The translations under genes and the position numbers were made by a program. Below are positions 7,740-17,294 of a stretch of DNA of 64,000 nucleotides, in pieces. This stretch comes from Clostridia bacterium (GTDB lineage Bacteria; Bacillota; Peptococcia; DRI-13; UBA5745), in contig JAHDPO010000024.1 in NCBI GenBank assembly GCA_018434325.1, positions 1 through 64,000 of the forward strand, written 5' to 3'. The number at the start of each line of letters is the position of its first letter. Positions within the stretch are counted from its first letter, which is position 1. Under the pieces are notes generated by a model. The model was not told where the DNA came from. It worked only from the letters and a program-made list of their open reading frames with translations, and ran no database searches.

Positions 7740-9071
7740 CTAGAAAGGCAGCTTGAAACCTTTTTTGCCTTTGCCCATCTGGCCGAATTGCTTAATCAGC
7801 TTCTGGCTCTGCTCAAACTGCTTCAGCAGCCGGTTGACGTCGGCTATACTGGTGCCGCTGCCGGCGGCAATCCGCTTGCGGCGGCTGCCGTTGATCAACT
7901 GAGGCCGGCGGCGCTCCTCCGGCGTCATGGAACGGATGATAGCCTCCGTATGGGCCATATCCTTCTCGTCTACCTGCATATCCTTCAGGCCCTTGATCTT
8001 GCCGGCTCCCGGCAGCATCCCCAAAATCTGATCCAAGGGCCCCATATTTTTCATCTGCTGCATCTGCTCCAGGAAGTCGTCGAGGGTCATCTCGGCTTTG
8101 CGCAGCCGCTGCTCCATTTCCTGAGCTTTTTTCAGGTCAACATTGGCCTGAGCCTTATCGATCAGGGTCAGAATATCGCCCATGCCCAATATCCGGGAAG
8201 CCATCCGGTTGGGATAAAAGGGCTCCAAAGCGTCGGTCTTTTCCCCCATACCTACAAATTTAATGGGCTTGCCGGTAACGGCTTTGACGGATAAGGCGGC
8301 GCCACCTCGGGTATCGCCGTCCAGCTTCGTCAGAATCACGCCGGTGAGAGCCAGCCGCTCATTGAAGGTCTCGGTAACCTTCACCGCATCCTGGCCGGTC
8401 ATGGCGTCCACCACCAGCAAAGTCTCCTGGGGCTTCACGGCGGCGCAAATGGCGTCAAGCTCTTCCATCAACTGATCGTCAATATGGAGGCGGCCGGCGG
8501 TATCGATAATCAGCATATCCATGGCCTGGCGCTCCGCCTCAGCATAAGCGCCCTTGGCAATATCTACGGGATTGGCCTGATCACCCAGGGAAAACACCGG
8601 CACTTCCAGCTGCTGCCCCAAAACCTGCAGCTGCTTGATGGCGGCCGGCCGGTAAATATCGCAGGCTGCCAGCATCGGACGCCGGCCTTGTTTCTTAAAA
8701 TAACGAGCCAGCTTGGCGCTGGAAGTAGTTTTACCGGAACCCTGCAAGCCCACCATCAGGATCACCGTGGGGCCGCGGCCGGCATTGGTAATCTGCGTGG
8801 GATTATTGCCCATCAGGGCAGTCAACTCTTCATTGACGATTTTGATGACCTGCTGGCCGGGGGTGAGGCTTTCCATAACCTCTGCTCCCACGGAACGCTC
8901 CTTCACCGTGGCTACAAAGCTCTTGACCACTTTAAAGTTGACGTCGGCTTCCAGGAGGGCCATTCGTACTTCCCGCATAGCCTCGTCCACATCCTGAGGG
9001 GAAAGCTTGCCTTTACCCCGCAGCTTTTTAAATACATTTTGCAGTCTGTCTGCTAAACTTTCAAATGCCAT
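7740..9071 (-). CDS. ffh: Signal recognition particle protein Ffh (SRP54)
   Basis: The GTPase of the signal recognition particle: it binds 4.5S/6S RNA and signal peptides and docks with FtsY to deliver membrane proteins. The 443 aa protein has the N domain (MAFESLADRLQNVFKKLRGKG), G1 GLQGSGKTTSSAKLA, DTAGRLHIDDQLMEEL, TKLDGDTRGGAALS, and a Met-rich M domain (MEQRLRKAEMTLDDFLEQM onward, with GSGTSIADVNRLLKQF). It follows ylxM by 70 bp. FtsY is encoded three genes upstream. Confidence 0.98.
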   Translation of the reverse strand: MAFESLADRLQNVFKKLRGKGKLSPQDVDEAMREVRMALLEADVNFKVVKSFVATVKERSVGAEVMESLTPGQQVIKIVNEELTALMGNNPTQITNAGRGPTVILMVGLQGSGKTTSSAKLARYFKKQGRRPMLAACDIYRPAAIKQLQVLGQQLEVPVFSLGDQANPVDIAKGAYAEAERQAMDMLIIDTAGRLHIDDQLMEELDAICAAVKPQETLLVVDAMTGQDAVKVTETFNERLALTGVILTKLDGDTRGGAALSVKAVTGKPIKFVGMGEKTDALEPFYPNRMASRILGMGDILTLIDKAQANVDLKKAQEMEQRLRKAEMTLDDFLEQMQQMKNMGPLDQILGMLPGAGKIKGLKDMQVDEKDMAHTEAIIRSMTPEERRRPQLINGSRRKRIAAGSGTSIADVNRLLKQFEQSQKLIKQFGQMGKGKKGFKLPF

Positions 9072-9141
9072 AAGGCGCGCCTCCTTCCGACGCTTATTGT
9101 TTCGTCAGAGTGGTTGGCGGTTCTATTCCGCCAAAACTTTC

Positions 9142-9495
9142 TTATGCTTCCCGCAGCCGGCCAATCAAGGCCGCCAAAGCTTCCCTGGCTGCTGCTTCTA
9201 AGCTTCCGCCGTTTGCTGCCAGCCAGCCTTCAAAGCCGTTGGCCAATTCTTCCCTGGCCGCTTCCTGCTTCTCGTAGGCAGCAATCAGGCCCAGGGCCTT
9301 CTCATAGCGCTCCAGCTTTTCGTCGGTGCGGCTGACCAAATCATATACTGCATTGCGGGATACCTGGGCTACCTGGCTGATTTCTCCCAAAGAAAGATCC
9401 TGCTGGTAATACCACTCGTAGATATCCCTTTGCTTCTCCGTCAATAAGGGACCGTAAAAGTCCAATAAAAAAGCCCGCCGGGCCACGTCTTTCAT
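9142..9495 (-). CDS. ylxM: YlxM/p13-like helix-turn-helix protein
   Basis: A 117 aa member of the YlxM family, a sigma-70 region-4-like helix-turn-helix protein that stimulates the SRP pathway in streptococci. The pattern LLDFYGPLLTEKQRDIYEWYY then DLSLGEISQVAQVSRNAVYD (HTH, residues ~33-52) is characteristic. It is immediately upstream of ffh, its usual position. It has its own promoter at 9577-9605 and AGGAGG before the ATG. Confidence 0.92.
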   Translation of the reverse strand: MKDVARRAFLLDFYGPLLTEKQRDIYEWYYQQDLSLGEISQVAQVSRNAVYDLVSRTDEKLERYEKALGLIAAYEKQEAAREELANGFEGWLAANGGSLEAAAREALAALIGRLREA

Positions 9496-9576
9496 AATGC
9501 CTTAATGCCTCCTGTGTTAATCCATTTTCAACGGCGGCAATCAATCAGCCGACCGCTTAACACATCGACAAAAGTC

Positions 9577-9605
9577 ATTTTACATGGGCCCGCAGGCTTT
9601 GTCAA
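9577..9605 (-). promoter_or_regulatory. Promoter of ylxM-ffh
   Basis: TTGACA (9605-9600) and TAAAAT (9582-9577) on the minus strand with exactly 17 bp between. It explains how ylxM-ffh is transcribed although repeat copy 2 separates it from mtaD and ftsY. Confidence 0.8.
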
Positions 9606-9645
9606 GGATTTTTACTTGGCAGTTAAGGATTTTTACTTGGCAGCT
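9604..9645. repeat. 21 bp tandem duplication next to the ylxM promoter
   Basis: AAGGATTTTTACTTGGCAGYT occurs twice in direct tandem (9604-9624 and 9625-9645) with one mismatch. The first copy overlaps the -35 box. It may be a slippage product or a doubled binding site. Confidence 0.75.
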
Positions 9646-9705
9646 AAAAACAAAAGCATGAAGGTGACCAGCCAGACCTCCCCGCCTCTCTGCCTTAGTA
9701 TTTTT

Positions 9706-9843
9706 GCGCAAAATTTCAAGTTTAAAGTGTCCGAACATCGCTTATCGGCTGTATTTGGCTGCATTCGACTGTATTTAGTGTTACAGCCAGAAGAGAACCG
9801 CTATTTTTAAGGAACAGCACACTTTAAACCTGCAATTTTGCGC
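9706..9843. repeat. Interspersed inverted-repeat element, copy 2 (138 bp)
   Basis: Arms at 9706-9730 and 9819-9843 (GCGCAAAATTTCAAG ... CTGCAATTTTGCGC). The core closely resembles copy 1, including TATTTAGTGT, and the total length is identical. It lies between mtaD and the ylxM promoter and contains no gene. The right flank (9844-9900) holds only a weak, degenerate match to the flank of copies 1 and 5. Confidence 0.9.
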
Positions 9844-9914
9844 ATTTGGGAACCTTGCCAAATTGGCAGCGGTTAACACCTGCCATTTTGAGCAGTTAGT
9901 CATGCCCTACTCCG

Positions 9915-11258
9915 CTAATCCTTGAGTAGCTCATCAGCTTTCTTCTGCACCTCAAAAAGAATCCGCTCCTTATCCAGGGTCAGGAATTCTTTTTTGCGCA
10001 GCACCAGGCGGCCGTCGATCATCACCGTATCCACATTGGCGGGGCCGGCGCTGTAAACCAGCTGGGAAATCGGATTAATGAGGGGCCGCATATTGGGCTG
10101 ATCCAGATCCACTAAAATAATGTCGGCCTTCTGCCCTACCGCTAACGTGCCGCATTCCGGAAAACCGATGGCCTTGGCGCCGATGGGACCGGCCATTTGC
10201 AGTACCTGCGCTGCCGGCATCAGCGTGGGGTTGTGGCGCTCGCCCTTGTGAATCAAAGCCGCCGCCCGGATTTCTTCCCAAAGATCCAGGTTGTTGTTGC
10301 TGGCGGCGCCGTCGGTGCCCAGGGCCACCGGTACGCCGGCGGCCATCAGGGCCGGTATTTGGCCGATGCCGCTGCCCAGCTTTAAATTGCTCTGAGGATT
10401 GTGGACTACGCTGACTTGCTTTTCCTTGAAAATCCGGCGGTCGTCTTCCGTCAGCCAGACGCAGTGAACGGCTAAGACCGGCACCCGGGGAACCTGATCG
10501 AATAGACCCAGGGAATTCAGCCGCTCCACCGGGGTCATGCCATATTTGGCCAGGCTGTCGTTAAACTCCGTCCTGGTTTCCGCCACATGGATGTTCAAGC
10601 CCACCTGAAGCTCGGCCGCTTTCGCCAGAATCTCCTGCAAATACGCATCGGAGCAGGTATAGGGAGCATGGGGAGCCAGCCAAAATTTAATCCGGCCTTG
10701 GCCGGCGTTCTGCCATTTTTTAAATAACTCCTCGGCTTCCGCCAGCCGCCCGGCGCCGCTGCCGGGGCCTGCCGCATCGGTGAGCCCTCGGCCCAGATTG
10801 GCCCGGATACCGCTGTCCAGCATGACCTGAGCAACCTCATCCATGAAAAAATAAGAATCGCAGCAGCTGGTGGTACCGGAACCGATCATCTCCAGAACGG
10901 CGCTTTGGGCGCCGATAGCGGCAGCGGCCCCGTCCAGCTTATCCTCCAGGGGGAAAATTCGCTGAAAAAGCCAATCTTCCAGGCTCATGTCGTCGCCGGC
11001 TCCCCGAAAAAGATTCATGACGCTATGGCTGTGGGCATTGACCAGCCCCGGCATGGCAATGAAGCCCTGGGCCGGGATAGTCGTCAACTCGCCGTATTTT
11101 GCCGTCAACGCAGGGATATCTGCCGATAAATCCGCCGCCATGGCTACGATCTTATCCTCAGCCACCGCAATATCCCCGGTAAACCAAGGATTTTCCTCGG
11201 CCTCCCCTGCCAAGGGGCTCAAAGGTACGATCAGGGCTCCTTTAATCAGCCAACCCAT
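9915..11258 (-). CDS. mtaD: 5-methylthioadenosine/S-adenosylhomocysteine deaminase
   Basis: A 447 aa amidohydrolase of the MtaD/SsnA-like group that deaminates S-adenosylhomocysteine, methylthioadenosine or related adenosines. Metal and active-site motifs are visible: GLVNAHSHSVMNLFRG (HxH), HVAETRTEFND, LAVHCVWLTEDD and LGTDGAASNNNLDLWEE. The length is normal. The start lies 3 bp after the ftsY stop, so it is co-transcribed with smc-ftsY. It may recycle the product of SAM-dependent methyltransferases. The exact nucleoside preference cannot be read from sequence. Confidence 0.85.
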   Translation of the reverse strand: MGWLIKGALIVPLSPLAGEAEENPWFTGDIAVAEDKIVAMAADLSADIPALTAKYGELTTIPAQGFIAMPGLVNAHSHSVMNLFRGAGDDMSLEDWLFQRIFPLEDKLDGAAAAIGAQSAVLEMIGSGTTSCCDSYFFMDEVAQVMLDSGIRANLGRGLTDAAGPGSGAGRLAEAEELFKKWQNAGQGRIKFWLAPHAPYTCSDAYLQEILAKAAELQVGLNIHVAETRTEFNDSLAKYGMTPVERLNSLGLFDQVPRVPVLAVHCVWLTEDDRRIFKEKQVSVVHNPQSNLKLGSGIGQIPALMAAGVPVALGTDGAASNNNLDLWEEIRAAALIHKGERHNPTLMPAAQVLQMAGPIGAKAIGFPECGTLAVGQKADIILVDLDQPNMRPLINPISQLVYSAGPANVDTVMIDGRLVLRKKEFLTLDKERILFEVQKKADELLKD

Positions 11259-11261
11259 AGC

Positions 11262-12155
11262 CTATTCCTCCCCTTCCCCTATTTCAAACAGCCGGCGGCT
11301 GAAGCCTCCGGCATCAAAAGCCTGTAAATCCCCGATGCCTTCACCCCAGCCGGTAAACTTCACCGGCAAACCGTATTCATGTTGGATGCCCAGCACTACG
11401 CCTCCCTTGGCGGTACCGTCCAGCTTCGTCAAAACCACACCGGTGACGCCGGCAGCTTCCTTAAAGAGCTTGGCTTGGGAAAGGGCATTCTGCCCCGTGG
11501 TGGCGTCCAGCACCAGCAGCACTTCCCCCGGCTGGCCGGGGTGCTCCCTCTCGATAATCCGCCGCAGCTTCTTCAGCTCTTCCATGAGATTACTTTTGTT
11601 TTGCAGCCGGCCGGCCGTATCCACCAAAAGCACATCCACCTTGCGGGAATGAGCGGCGGCCATGGCATCATAAACCACGGAACCGGGATCGGCGCCCTCA
11701 TGATGGCGGATCAGGTCTACGCCTGCCCTGCCGCACCAGACTGCCAGCTGGTCGATGGCCGCCGCCCGGAAGGTATCCGCTGCCGCCACCAGCACTTTTT
11801 TGCCTTGGCCTTTTAATTGATGGGCCAGCTTGCCGATGGTGGTGGTTTTGCCTACGCCGTTAACTCCCAAAAACAGCACTACCGTCAAGCCCTCAGGCTC
11901 AAGCTGCAATTGATGATCCCCTTCTTCCAAAAGGGCGGTAATCTGCTGGCGGAAGCAATCGGCAGAAGCCTCTACGGAATCAAGTCCTTGCTTCTTGGCC
12001 TCCCGGCGCAGGTTCTCCACCAAATCCATGGCCGTCACAGCCCCTACATCCGCCAGAATCAATTGCTCTTCCAATTCCTCGAAAAAGCTTTCATCAATCT
12101 TCGTCAAACCCATGGCCTGACCGATTTTTTTAAATAGATTGCCAAACAAGCCCAC
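11262..12155 (-). CDS. ftsY: SRP receptor FtsY
   Basis: The membrane-associated SRP receptor GTPase. At 297 aa it is the short Gram-positive form without the acidic A domain; the N-terminus [19 protein letters not shown] is an amphipathic membrane-targeting helix. Motifs: [52 protein letters not shown] and [12 protein letters not shown]. It directly follows smc (adjacent stop and start), the standard rnc-smc-ftsY operon. Confidence 0.98.
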   Translation of the reverse strand: MGLFGNLFKKIGQAMGLTKIDESFFEELEEQLILADVGAVTAMDLVENLRREAKKQGLDSVEASADCFRQQITALLEEGDHQLQLEPEGLTVVLFLGVNGVGKTTTIGKLAHQLKGQGKKVLVAAADTFRAAAIDQLAVWCGRAGVDLIRHHEGADPGSVVYDAMAAAHSRKVDVLLVDTAGRLQNKSNLMEELKKLRRIIEREHPGQPGEVLLVLDATTGQNALSQAKLFKEAAGVTGVVLTKLDGTAKGGVVLGIQHEYGLPVKFTGWGEGIGDLQAFDAGGFSRRLFEIGEGEE

Positions 12156-15100
12156 TTACTCGTCCTCCATTCGCACGCTCAATACCTTAGATACCCCGGA
12201 AAACTCCTGGGCGGAAATACCGTAAATCACATCGCCGATGGCCATAGTGCCCCGGCGGTGGGTAATGATGATAAACTGGCCGCCGCTGCCGCTGTATTCT
12301 TTGATCAAAGCCGCAAAGCGATCCACATTGGCCTCGTCCAGGTTCGATTCGATTTCGTCCAATATGCTGAAAGGGCTGGGTCTCACCCGCAGCATGGCCA
12401 TCAGCAGCGAAATAGCCGACAAAGCTTTTTCGCCGCCGGAAAGCAGAGATAAATGCTGCAGCTTCTTGCCGGGGGGCTGGGCGATGATATCCACGCCGGT
12501 TTCCAGAAGATTGCCGGGTTGAGTCAGCACCAGACTGGCCCGGCCGCCGGCAAAAAGCCGCTGAAAAACAATGTTGAACTGCTCATTGACCTCATCAAAA
12601 GTCTCTTTGAATTTGTTGGCCACCAAAGCGTCCATTTCCTGGATCACCGCTTCCAAATCGGCTTTGCCCCGCAGCAGATCCTCCGTCTGCTCCGTCAAAA
12701 AGGCCAGCCTTTCCACCAGCTTCTCATATTCGCTCACCGCCGCCAGGTTGACCTCCGGCATGGCCTCAATCAGTTCGCGGATCTCTTTTACCCGCAGCTG
12801 GCCTTTGCGTTTTTCCTGGATCGGTTCAATTTTTTCCAAGGCCACTTCCCAATCCAAAGCAAATTGCTGGGCCAGCCGGCCGGTCCATTCCTCTAAATTG
12901 GCGGAAAGCCGCCCCTCCTGAATCTGCAGCTGCTGCCGCCGTTCCTGCTTCGTCTCCAGCTCCTGGCTGATGGCCTTCTGGCTTTCATCCAGGCTGGCCG
13001 CCTCCGTTTGCAGCTTCTGCCGGCTTTCCTGAAGCTGCTTTTTGTCTATTTCTAAAACAGCCAGCTTTTCTTCCAAAGCCAGAATGCTTTTGCGATGCTG
13101 CTCCGCCCCTTGCCGGTACTGCCGGCTGCGGCTGAGACAAAGGCCGGCGTTTTCTTTCTGGGCCGTAATCATGCTCTTGACCTGCTCCATGCGGTTATGA
13201 ATGAAGCGGCCTTCTTTATCAAAAGAGTTCAGCTTTTCTTCGTCGCCGGCAAGGCCGATCCGCAGCTCCGTCAGCCGTCTTTGGCGGTTGGCCCGCTGGC
13301 TTTGCAGCAGCTGGATTTCCTGCTTCAGCAGCTCCATCCTTTGGCGGTTGGCGGCGATATCCCCGGTCAGGTGCTGACGCTCCAGCCCCAGGCCTTCCAG
13401 CAGGGCCTGGATCCTGGCCTGCTCCTGCTCGCCCTCTTCATGCTGGCGGTCCAGCATCTCCTGCTCTTCCGCCAGACGCTTTGCTTCCTGGCGACTGTGG
13501 CTGAGGCTGTTTTCAATGGCCGCCAGCTCTACGCCTCTTTGCTGCTGCTCTTCTTTTAAAGCCTCCAGCTGCTCTTTGGCGCCGGTCCATAGCCGATGCA
13601 GCTCCTCTTCTTCCCTTTCACCTGCTATTAAATCCTTGGAGAGCTGGCGGATATCCCGATCCAGCTCCTCCAGCTGCCGCCGCCGGCTGATAAAGCCGCC
13701 GCCGCTGAGCCGGACGCTGCCGCCGGTCAGGGAACCACCGGCATTGACCACCTGGCCGTCCAAGGTCACCATCCGGTGACGGAATCCACTTTCCCGGGCT
13801 CTGGCCACCGCATTGGACAGCTCATCCACCAGCCAGATACGGCCCAGCAGAAATTCCATGGCCGGCAGAAACCGGTCTTCAAAGTCCACCAAATCCACCA
13901 TTCGGCCGATAATGCCTTTGCCCTTGGGAAAGCCGCCGCTGTCCGCATTACGGTTCTTGATGGTATCCAGCGGCAAAAAGGTTACCCGCCCTTTATCGAA
14001 ATTCTTCAGCCAGCGAATGGCGTCCTGAGCGCTGCGCTCCGTTTCGGTGATCACGTTTTGGGCCTGTCCCCCCAAAGCGATCTCCACCGCCAGCTCATAT
14101 TCTTTATCCACCCGGATGCTTTGGGCCACTGTGCCCAGAATTCCCGGCAGCCGCTCCTTGCTGCGGCGCTGCAAGATTTCCCGTACGCCCTGGGCATAGC
14201 CCTGGCCTTCTTTTTCCATCTCGTCCAGCAGCTTATATTTGGAGTGGGCCTGGCCTCTTTCTGCCGCCAAAGTCCGGTTGGCCTGCTGCTTGCTCCGCAG
14301 CTGACCGGCAATCTCCTCCACCTTGGCCTGAGCTTGCTGAATGCTGTTATCCCGCTGAACTCTTTCCGCTATATGCAAATTGCGCCGGGCTTCCAAAGAA
14401 GCGATCTGCGCCTCGGTTTTTTGGCTATCCTGAGCCAGCCTCCTTCTGGTTTCCGCCAGCCGCTCTTTCTGCTTTTCGGCGGAGGTCAGCTGCTCTTTAT
14501 AACCCACCTCTTGATTTTGCAGGCCGCTGTCTTTGCGCAGCAGCTCAAAATGATCTTCTTCACCTTTTTCCAGAGCCTGGCTTTTGGTCTCGCCGTCAGC
14601 CTCGGCTTCTTTTTGCTGGCTCTCTTCTTCTGCCACCAAAGCCCTGGCCCGGTTGACCTGTTCCGCCAAAACGGCTTCCTGATCCTTGCGGGATTGCCAT
14701 TCTGCCGACAATCCCTGCCATTCCTCTTCCAACTTCGCCCCTTCGCCTGCCAGCTCTTTGGCCTGTTTTTCCAGGTCCTCGCTGCGCTCCAGCTCTGTAC
14801 GGCATTCGTTTTCCAGCTTCTCCCGCTCCAGGCTATGGCGGTAAATCTCTTCCTGAAGTCCGTTGATCTGCTCGTTTAACTGGTCCAAAGCCAGACGGAT
14901 GCTTTCCTCCTGGCCTTGAGCCGACAAAAAGCCGGTGCGCCGGCTTAAAATAGTCTCCGACAGCTCGGTCAGCTCTTGCTGCAAGCTTTGCAGCTTATCC
15001 TTGGCCTGGCGGATTTCTCCTACCATCATCCCCATTTCCAGGCCATCCAATTCTTCCTTTAACAGCCTGTATTCCTTGGCTTCTTCAGCCTGCCGGGCCA

Positions 15101-15713
15101 AAGGACCTTCTTGGGCCCGCAGCTCCAGCAGCAGATCCTCGATGCGCAAAAGGTGCTGGCCCGTCTCCTCCAGCTTCTTGACTGCCTCCTTCTTGCGGTA
15201 GCGGTATTTGATGATGCCGGCGGCGTCCTCCAGGATCATCCGTTTTTCTTCCGGCCGCGAAAGCAGTATTTCCTCCACCCGGCCCTGGCCGATCATGGAA
15301 AAGCCCTCCCGGCCAATACCCGTATCCATAAACAGCTCATGGATATCCCGCAGCCGGCAGGGAACCTTATTGATCAAATATTCGCTCTCTCCTGAACGAT
15401 AAAGCCTGCGGGTCACGGTGACTTCCTGAAAGTCCAGGGGAAAAGCGTGATCACTGTTGTCAATGGTCAGGGAAACCTCAGCCATGCCTAAGGATTTCCG
15501 CTTTTCACTGCCGGCGAAAATCACGTCCTCCATCTTGCCGCCCCGCAGGGATTTGGCGCTTTGCTCCCCTAATACCCAACGGATGGCGTCGGCCACATTT
15601 GATTTGCCGCTGCCGTTGGGGCCTACGACGAGCGTGACCCCGGGCTGAAACTCCAGGGCCGTTTTATCGGCAAAAGATTTGAAGCCATACAGCTCCAGCC
15701 TTTTTAGGAACAT
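12156..15713 (-). CDS. smc: Chromosome segregation ATPase SMC
   Basis: SMC forms the condensin core with ScpA/ScpB and compacts and separates chromosomes. The 1185 aa protein has Walker [19 protein letters not shown] near the N-terminus, long coiled coils with a hinge around residues 500-680, signature [17 protein letters not shown] and Walker [17 protein letters not shown]. The Walker B/D-loop is slightly unusual ([12 protein letters not shown] rather than the common DEVDAALDEANV), but the catalytic Glu remains. The ATG at 15713 follows AGAGGACTGG and gives the classic [18 protein letters not shown] start. An in-frame GTG at 15848 would add 45 Ala-rich residues and is doubted. Confidence 0.97.
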   Translation of the reverse strand: MFLKRLELYGFKSFADKTALEFQPGVTLVVGPNGSGKSNVADAIRWVLGEQSAKSLRGGKMEDVIFAGSEKRKSLGMAEVSLTIDNSDHAFPLDFQEVTVTRRLYRSGESEYLINKVPCRLRDIHELFMDTGIGREGFSMIGQGRVEEILLSRPEEKRMILEDAAGIIKYRYRKKEAVKKLEETGQHLLRIEDLLLELRAQEGPLARQAEEAKEYRLLKEELDGLEMGMMVGEIRQAKDKLQSLQQELTELSETILSRRTGFLSAQGQEESIRLALDQLNEQINGLQEEIYRHSLEREKLENECRTELERSEDLEKQAKELAGEGAKLEEEWQGLSAEWQSRKDQEAVLAEQVNRARALVAEEESQQKEAEADGETKSQALEKGEEDHFELLRKDSGLQNQEVGYKEQLTSAEKQKERLAETRRRLAQDSQKTEAQIASLEARRNLHIAERVQRDNSIQQAQAKVEEIAGQLRSKQQANRTLAAERGQAHSKYKLLDEMEKEGQGYAQGVREILQRRSKERLPGILGTVAQSIRVDKEYELAVEIALGGQAQNVITETERSAQDAIRWLKNFDKGRVTFLPLDTIKNRNADSGGFPKGKGIIGRMVDLVDFEDRFLPAMEFLLGRIWLVDELSNAVARARESGFRHRMVTLDGQVVNAGGSLTGGSVRLSGGGFISRRRQLEELDRDIRQLSKDLIAGEREEEELHRLWTGAKEQLEALKEEQQQRGVELAAIENSLSHSRQEAKRLAEEQEMLDRQHEEGEQEQARIQALLEGLGLERQHLTGDIAANRQRMELLKQEIQLLQSQRANRQRRLTELRIGLAGDEEKLNSFDKEGRFIHNRMEQVKSMITAQKENAGLCLSRSRQYRQGAEQHRKSILALEEKLAVLEIDKKQLQESRQKLQTEAASLDESQKAISQELETKQERRQQLQIQEGRLSANLEEWTGRLAQQFALDWEVALEKIEPIQEKRKGQLRVKEIRELIEAMPEVNLAAVSEYEKLVERLAFLTEQTEDLLRGKADLEAVIQEMDALVANKFKETFDEVNEQFNIVFQRLFAGGRASLVLTQPGNLLETGVDIIAQPPGKKLQHLSLLSGGEKALSAISLLMAMLRVRPSPFSILDEIESNLDEANVDRFAALIKEYSGSGGQFIIITHRRGTMAIGDVIYGISAQEFSGVSKVLSVRMEDE

Positions 15714-15875
15714 AGAACCAGTCCTCTTTCCCTCTACTTGTACGTTTTTCCGTGCGGCCACTGCGGCCGCTGCGGCTGCCGCGGCTACTGATTGCCGCCC
15801 GGCTGCTTTGCCCGCCGCTGACCGCTCCTCGGCTGCTATTGATTGCACCGGCCGTTACCCGACTGCCGCCGGCTG
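15714..15875 (-). other. GC-rich, Ala-codon low-complexity spacer between rnc and smc
   Basis: These 162 bases are rich in GCN triplets. In the smc frame they read as an Ala-rich stretch. No separate gene is seen. The smc ribosome binding site lies at its left end. It may be an expanded trinucleotide-like spacer. Confidence 0.5.
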
Positions 15876-16640
15876 CTACTGCCGTTTGCTGCCGGCCTCG
15901 CCAACCTCTTTCGTTCTGGACGGAGTCTTCGTCAGCCGCCTAAGGGCCAGCTTGGCCGCCTGCTTCTGAGCCTCCTGCTTCGTATTGCCCCAGCCCCGGC
16001 CGATTTCCTGCTCGTCCAGATAGGACGCCGCCAAAAACAGCTTGCGATGGTCCGGGCCTTTTTCTTCCAATATCTCATAGGACAACTTCTTGTCGTTGGT
16101 CTTCTGAACCCACGCCTGCAGCTGTCCTTTATAATCCTCATCCATATCATCGGCAATCAAATGACGGCTGGCCTCCAGAGACCGGAAAATGAAATTCTCC
16201 AAAGCCGGCAAAGTAGCGCCGCACAGATATAAAGCCCCTAGAAGGGCCTCAAAAGCATCGGCCAAAAGCGAAGGCTGACCGGCGCCGCCGGCGGCGGCAA
16301 TGCCTTTGCCCAGCTTCAGATGCTTGCCTAAGCCTAACACGGAGGCCGCGGCAGCCAGTGATTTTTCGCAAACCAAAGAAGCCCGCAGCTTCGTCAATTC
16401 CCCTTCCTGAGCTTGGAGATTATCCAGATATAATTTTTGGGCCGTCAAAAAGCCCAGGACGGCGTCGCCCAAAAACTCCAGCCTTTGGTTGCTGTCCAAA
16501 TAAGGATCCCCGCCTGAGTCAGCCGGGTTCTCCATACAATATGAAGGGTGACGAAAAGCCTGGGCAATAATATTATCTTGTATATGAATGCCCTCCAGAC
16601 TTGCCAGCCCAAGCCCTGCAACTATATCATGGATTTCCAT
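15876..16640 (-). CDS. rnc: Ribonuclease III
   Basis: RNase III cuts double-stranded RNA, including rRNA precursors, as a dimer. The 254 aa protein shows the catalytic signature NQRLEFLGDAVLG (residues ~55-67) and DAFEALLGALYL, followed by a C-terminal double-stranded RNA-binding domain (YKGQLQAWVQKTNDKKLSYE ... NTKQEAQKQAAKLALRRL). The ATG at 16640 follows GGAAGGAAACATA; the longer frame from 16682 lacks a site. The C-terminal tail after the RNA-binding domain is basic and probably disordered. Confidence 0.96.
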   Translation of the reverse strand: MEIHDIVAGLGLASLEGIHIQDNIIAQAFRHPSYCMENPADSGGDPYLDSNQRLEFLGDAVLGFLTAQKLYLDNLQAQEGELTKLRASLVCEKSLAAAASVLGLGKHLKLGKGIAAAGGAGQPSLLADAFEALLGALYLCGATLPALENFIFRSLEASRHLIADDMDEDYKGQLQAWVQKTNDKKLSYEILEEKGPDHRKLFLAASYLDEQEIGRGWGNTKQEAQKQAAKLALRRLTKTPSRTKEVGEAGSKRQ

Positions 16641-16843
16641 TATGTTTCCTTCCCGGCATAAGCCTATTGGCAGGTTGTACAAAAAATCAATTTGTATTCA
16701 TTTTTTACTCAAAAGCACTTTTTTAATCAAAATTGATTCCTATCAGTCGTGCATTATCTCAAATTTTGTACAGTTAGCTCACGCTTCAGGCTGCCGACTT
16801 CTTACTGTAGGCTGCCGGCTGCAAAACAGCTTTGCCGCTTATG

Positions 16844-16881
16844 AAAAACGCCTCCGGCACTGGTATACGGTGTCCGAAGGC
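16844..16881 (-). terminator. Rho-independent terminator after acpP
   Basis: On the minus strand GCCTTCGG (16881-16874) pairs with CCGGAGGC (16857-16850), extended by CAC/GTG, and TTTTT follows at 16848-16844. It lies 20 bp after the acpP stop. The remaining sequence up to rnc (16641-16843) holds no gene. Confidence 0.85.
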
Positions 16882-16900
16882 ATATAGAAGCTTAAAGCCA

Positions 16901-17131
16901 TTAGTTGATGCGTTCTTTGATATACTCCGTGATATCGCCAACCGTGCGGATTTTCTCAGAATCCTCGTCAGGGATCTCAATATCAAATTCCTCTTCCAAT
17001 GCCATAATCAGTTCCACAACATCCAAGGAATCTGCATTTAAATCGTCAAAACTCGTACTATCCGTCAAATCTGCCGGCTCAACACTCAATTGGGCAGACA
17101 ATATGCTTTTAATCTTATCGGACAGGTTCAC
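16901..17131 (-). CDS. acpP: Acyl carrier protein
   Basis: Acyl carrier protein of fatty acid synthesis, 76 aa, acidic. The phosphopantetheine attachment site is the Ser in [18 protein letters not shown]. Translation starts at a GTG (17131) behind GGAAGGGGGTGACC. It has its own promoter (17177-17205) and terminator, so it can be made in excess over plsX, as expected for an abundant carrier. Confidence 0.97.
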   Translation of the reverse strand: MNLSDKIKSILSAQLSVEPADLTDSTSFDDLNADSLDVVELIMALEEEFDIEIPDEDSEKIRTVGDITEYIKERIN

Positions 17132-17176
17132 GTGGTCACCCCCTTCCGCCTCATGATGCCAATCTTGACGTTATTA

Positions 17177-17205
17177 AGGATATCAAGTTGCTCTGCATCG
17201 GTCAA
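17177..17205 (-). promoter_or_regulatory. Promoter of acpP
   Basis: TTGACC (17205-17200) and TATCCT (17182-17177) on the minus strand, spacer 17 bp, about 45 bp before the GTG start. Confidence 0.6.
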
Positions 17206-17294
17206 GACTTTTCCTTAAGATTTTTATCGAAGTTTTGGAATATCTTTTTTAAGCTCTTCTTAAACGAACCTTTTACGGCAGAATCCCTAAATCC

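Noticed and set aside
13776-14879. Plus-strand 367-codon hydrophobic frame within smc
   Set aside because: Antisense of coiled-coil codons (Gln/Glu/Leu) reads as Leu/Phe-rich; not a real membrane protein.
15714-15848. N-terminal extension of SMC by 45 Ala-rich residues
   Set aside because: The ATG at 15713 has AGAGGACTGG before it and gives the universal SMC start; the GTG at 15848 lies in the end of rnc spacing with no ribosome binding site.
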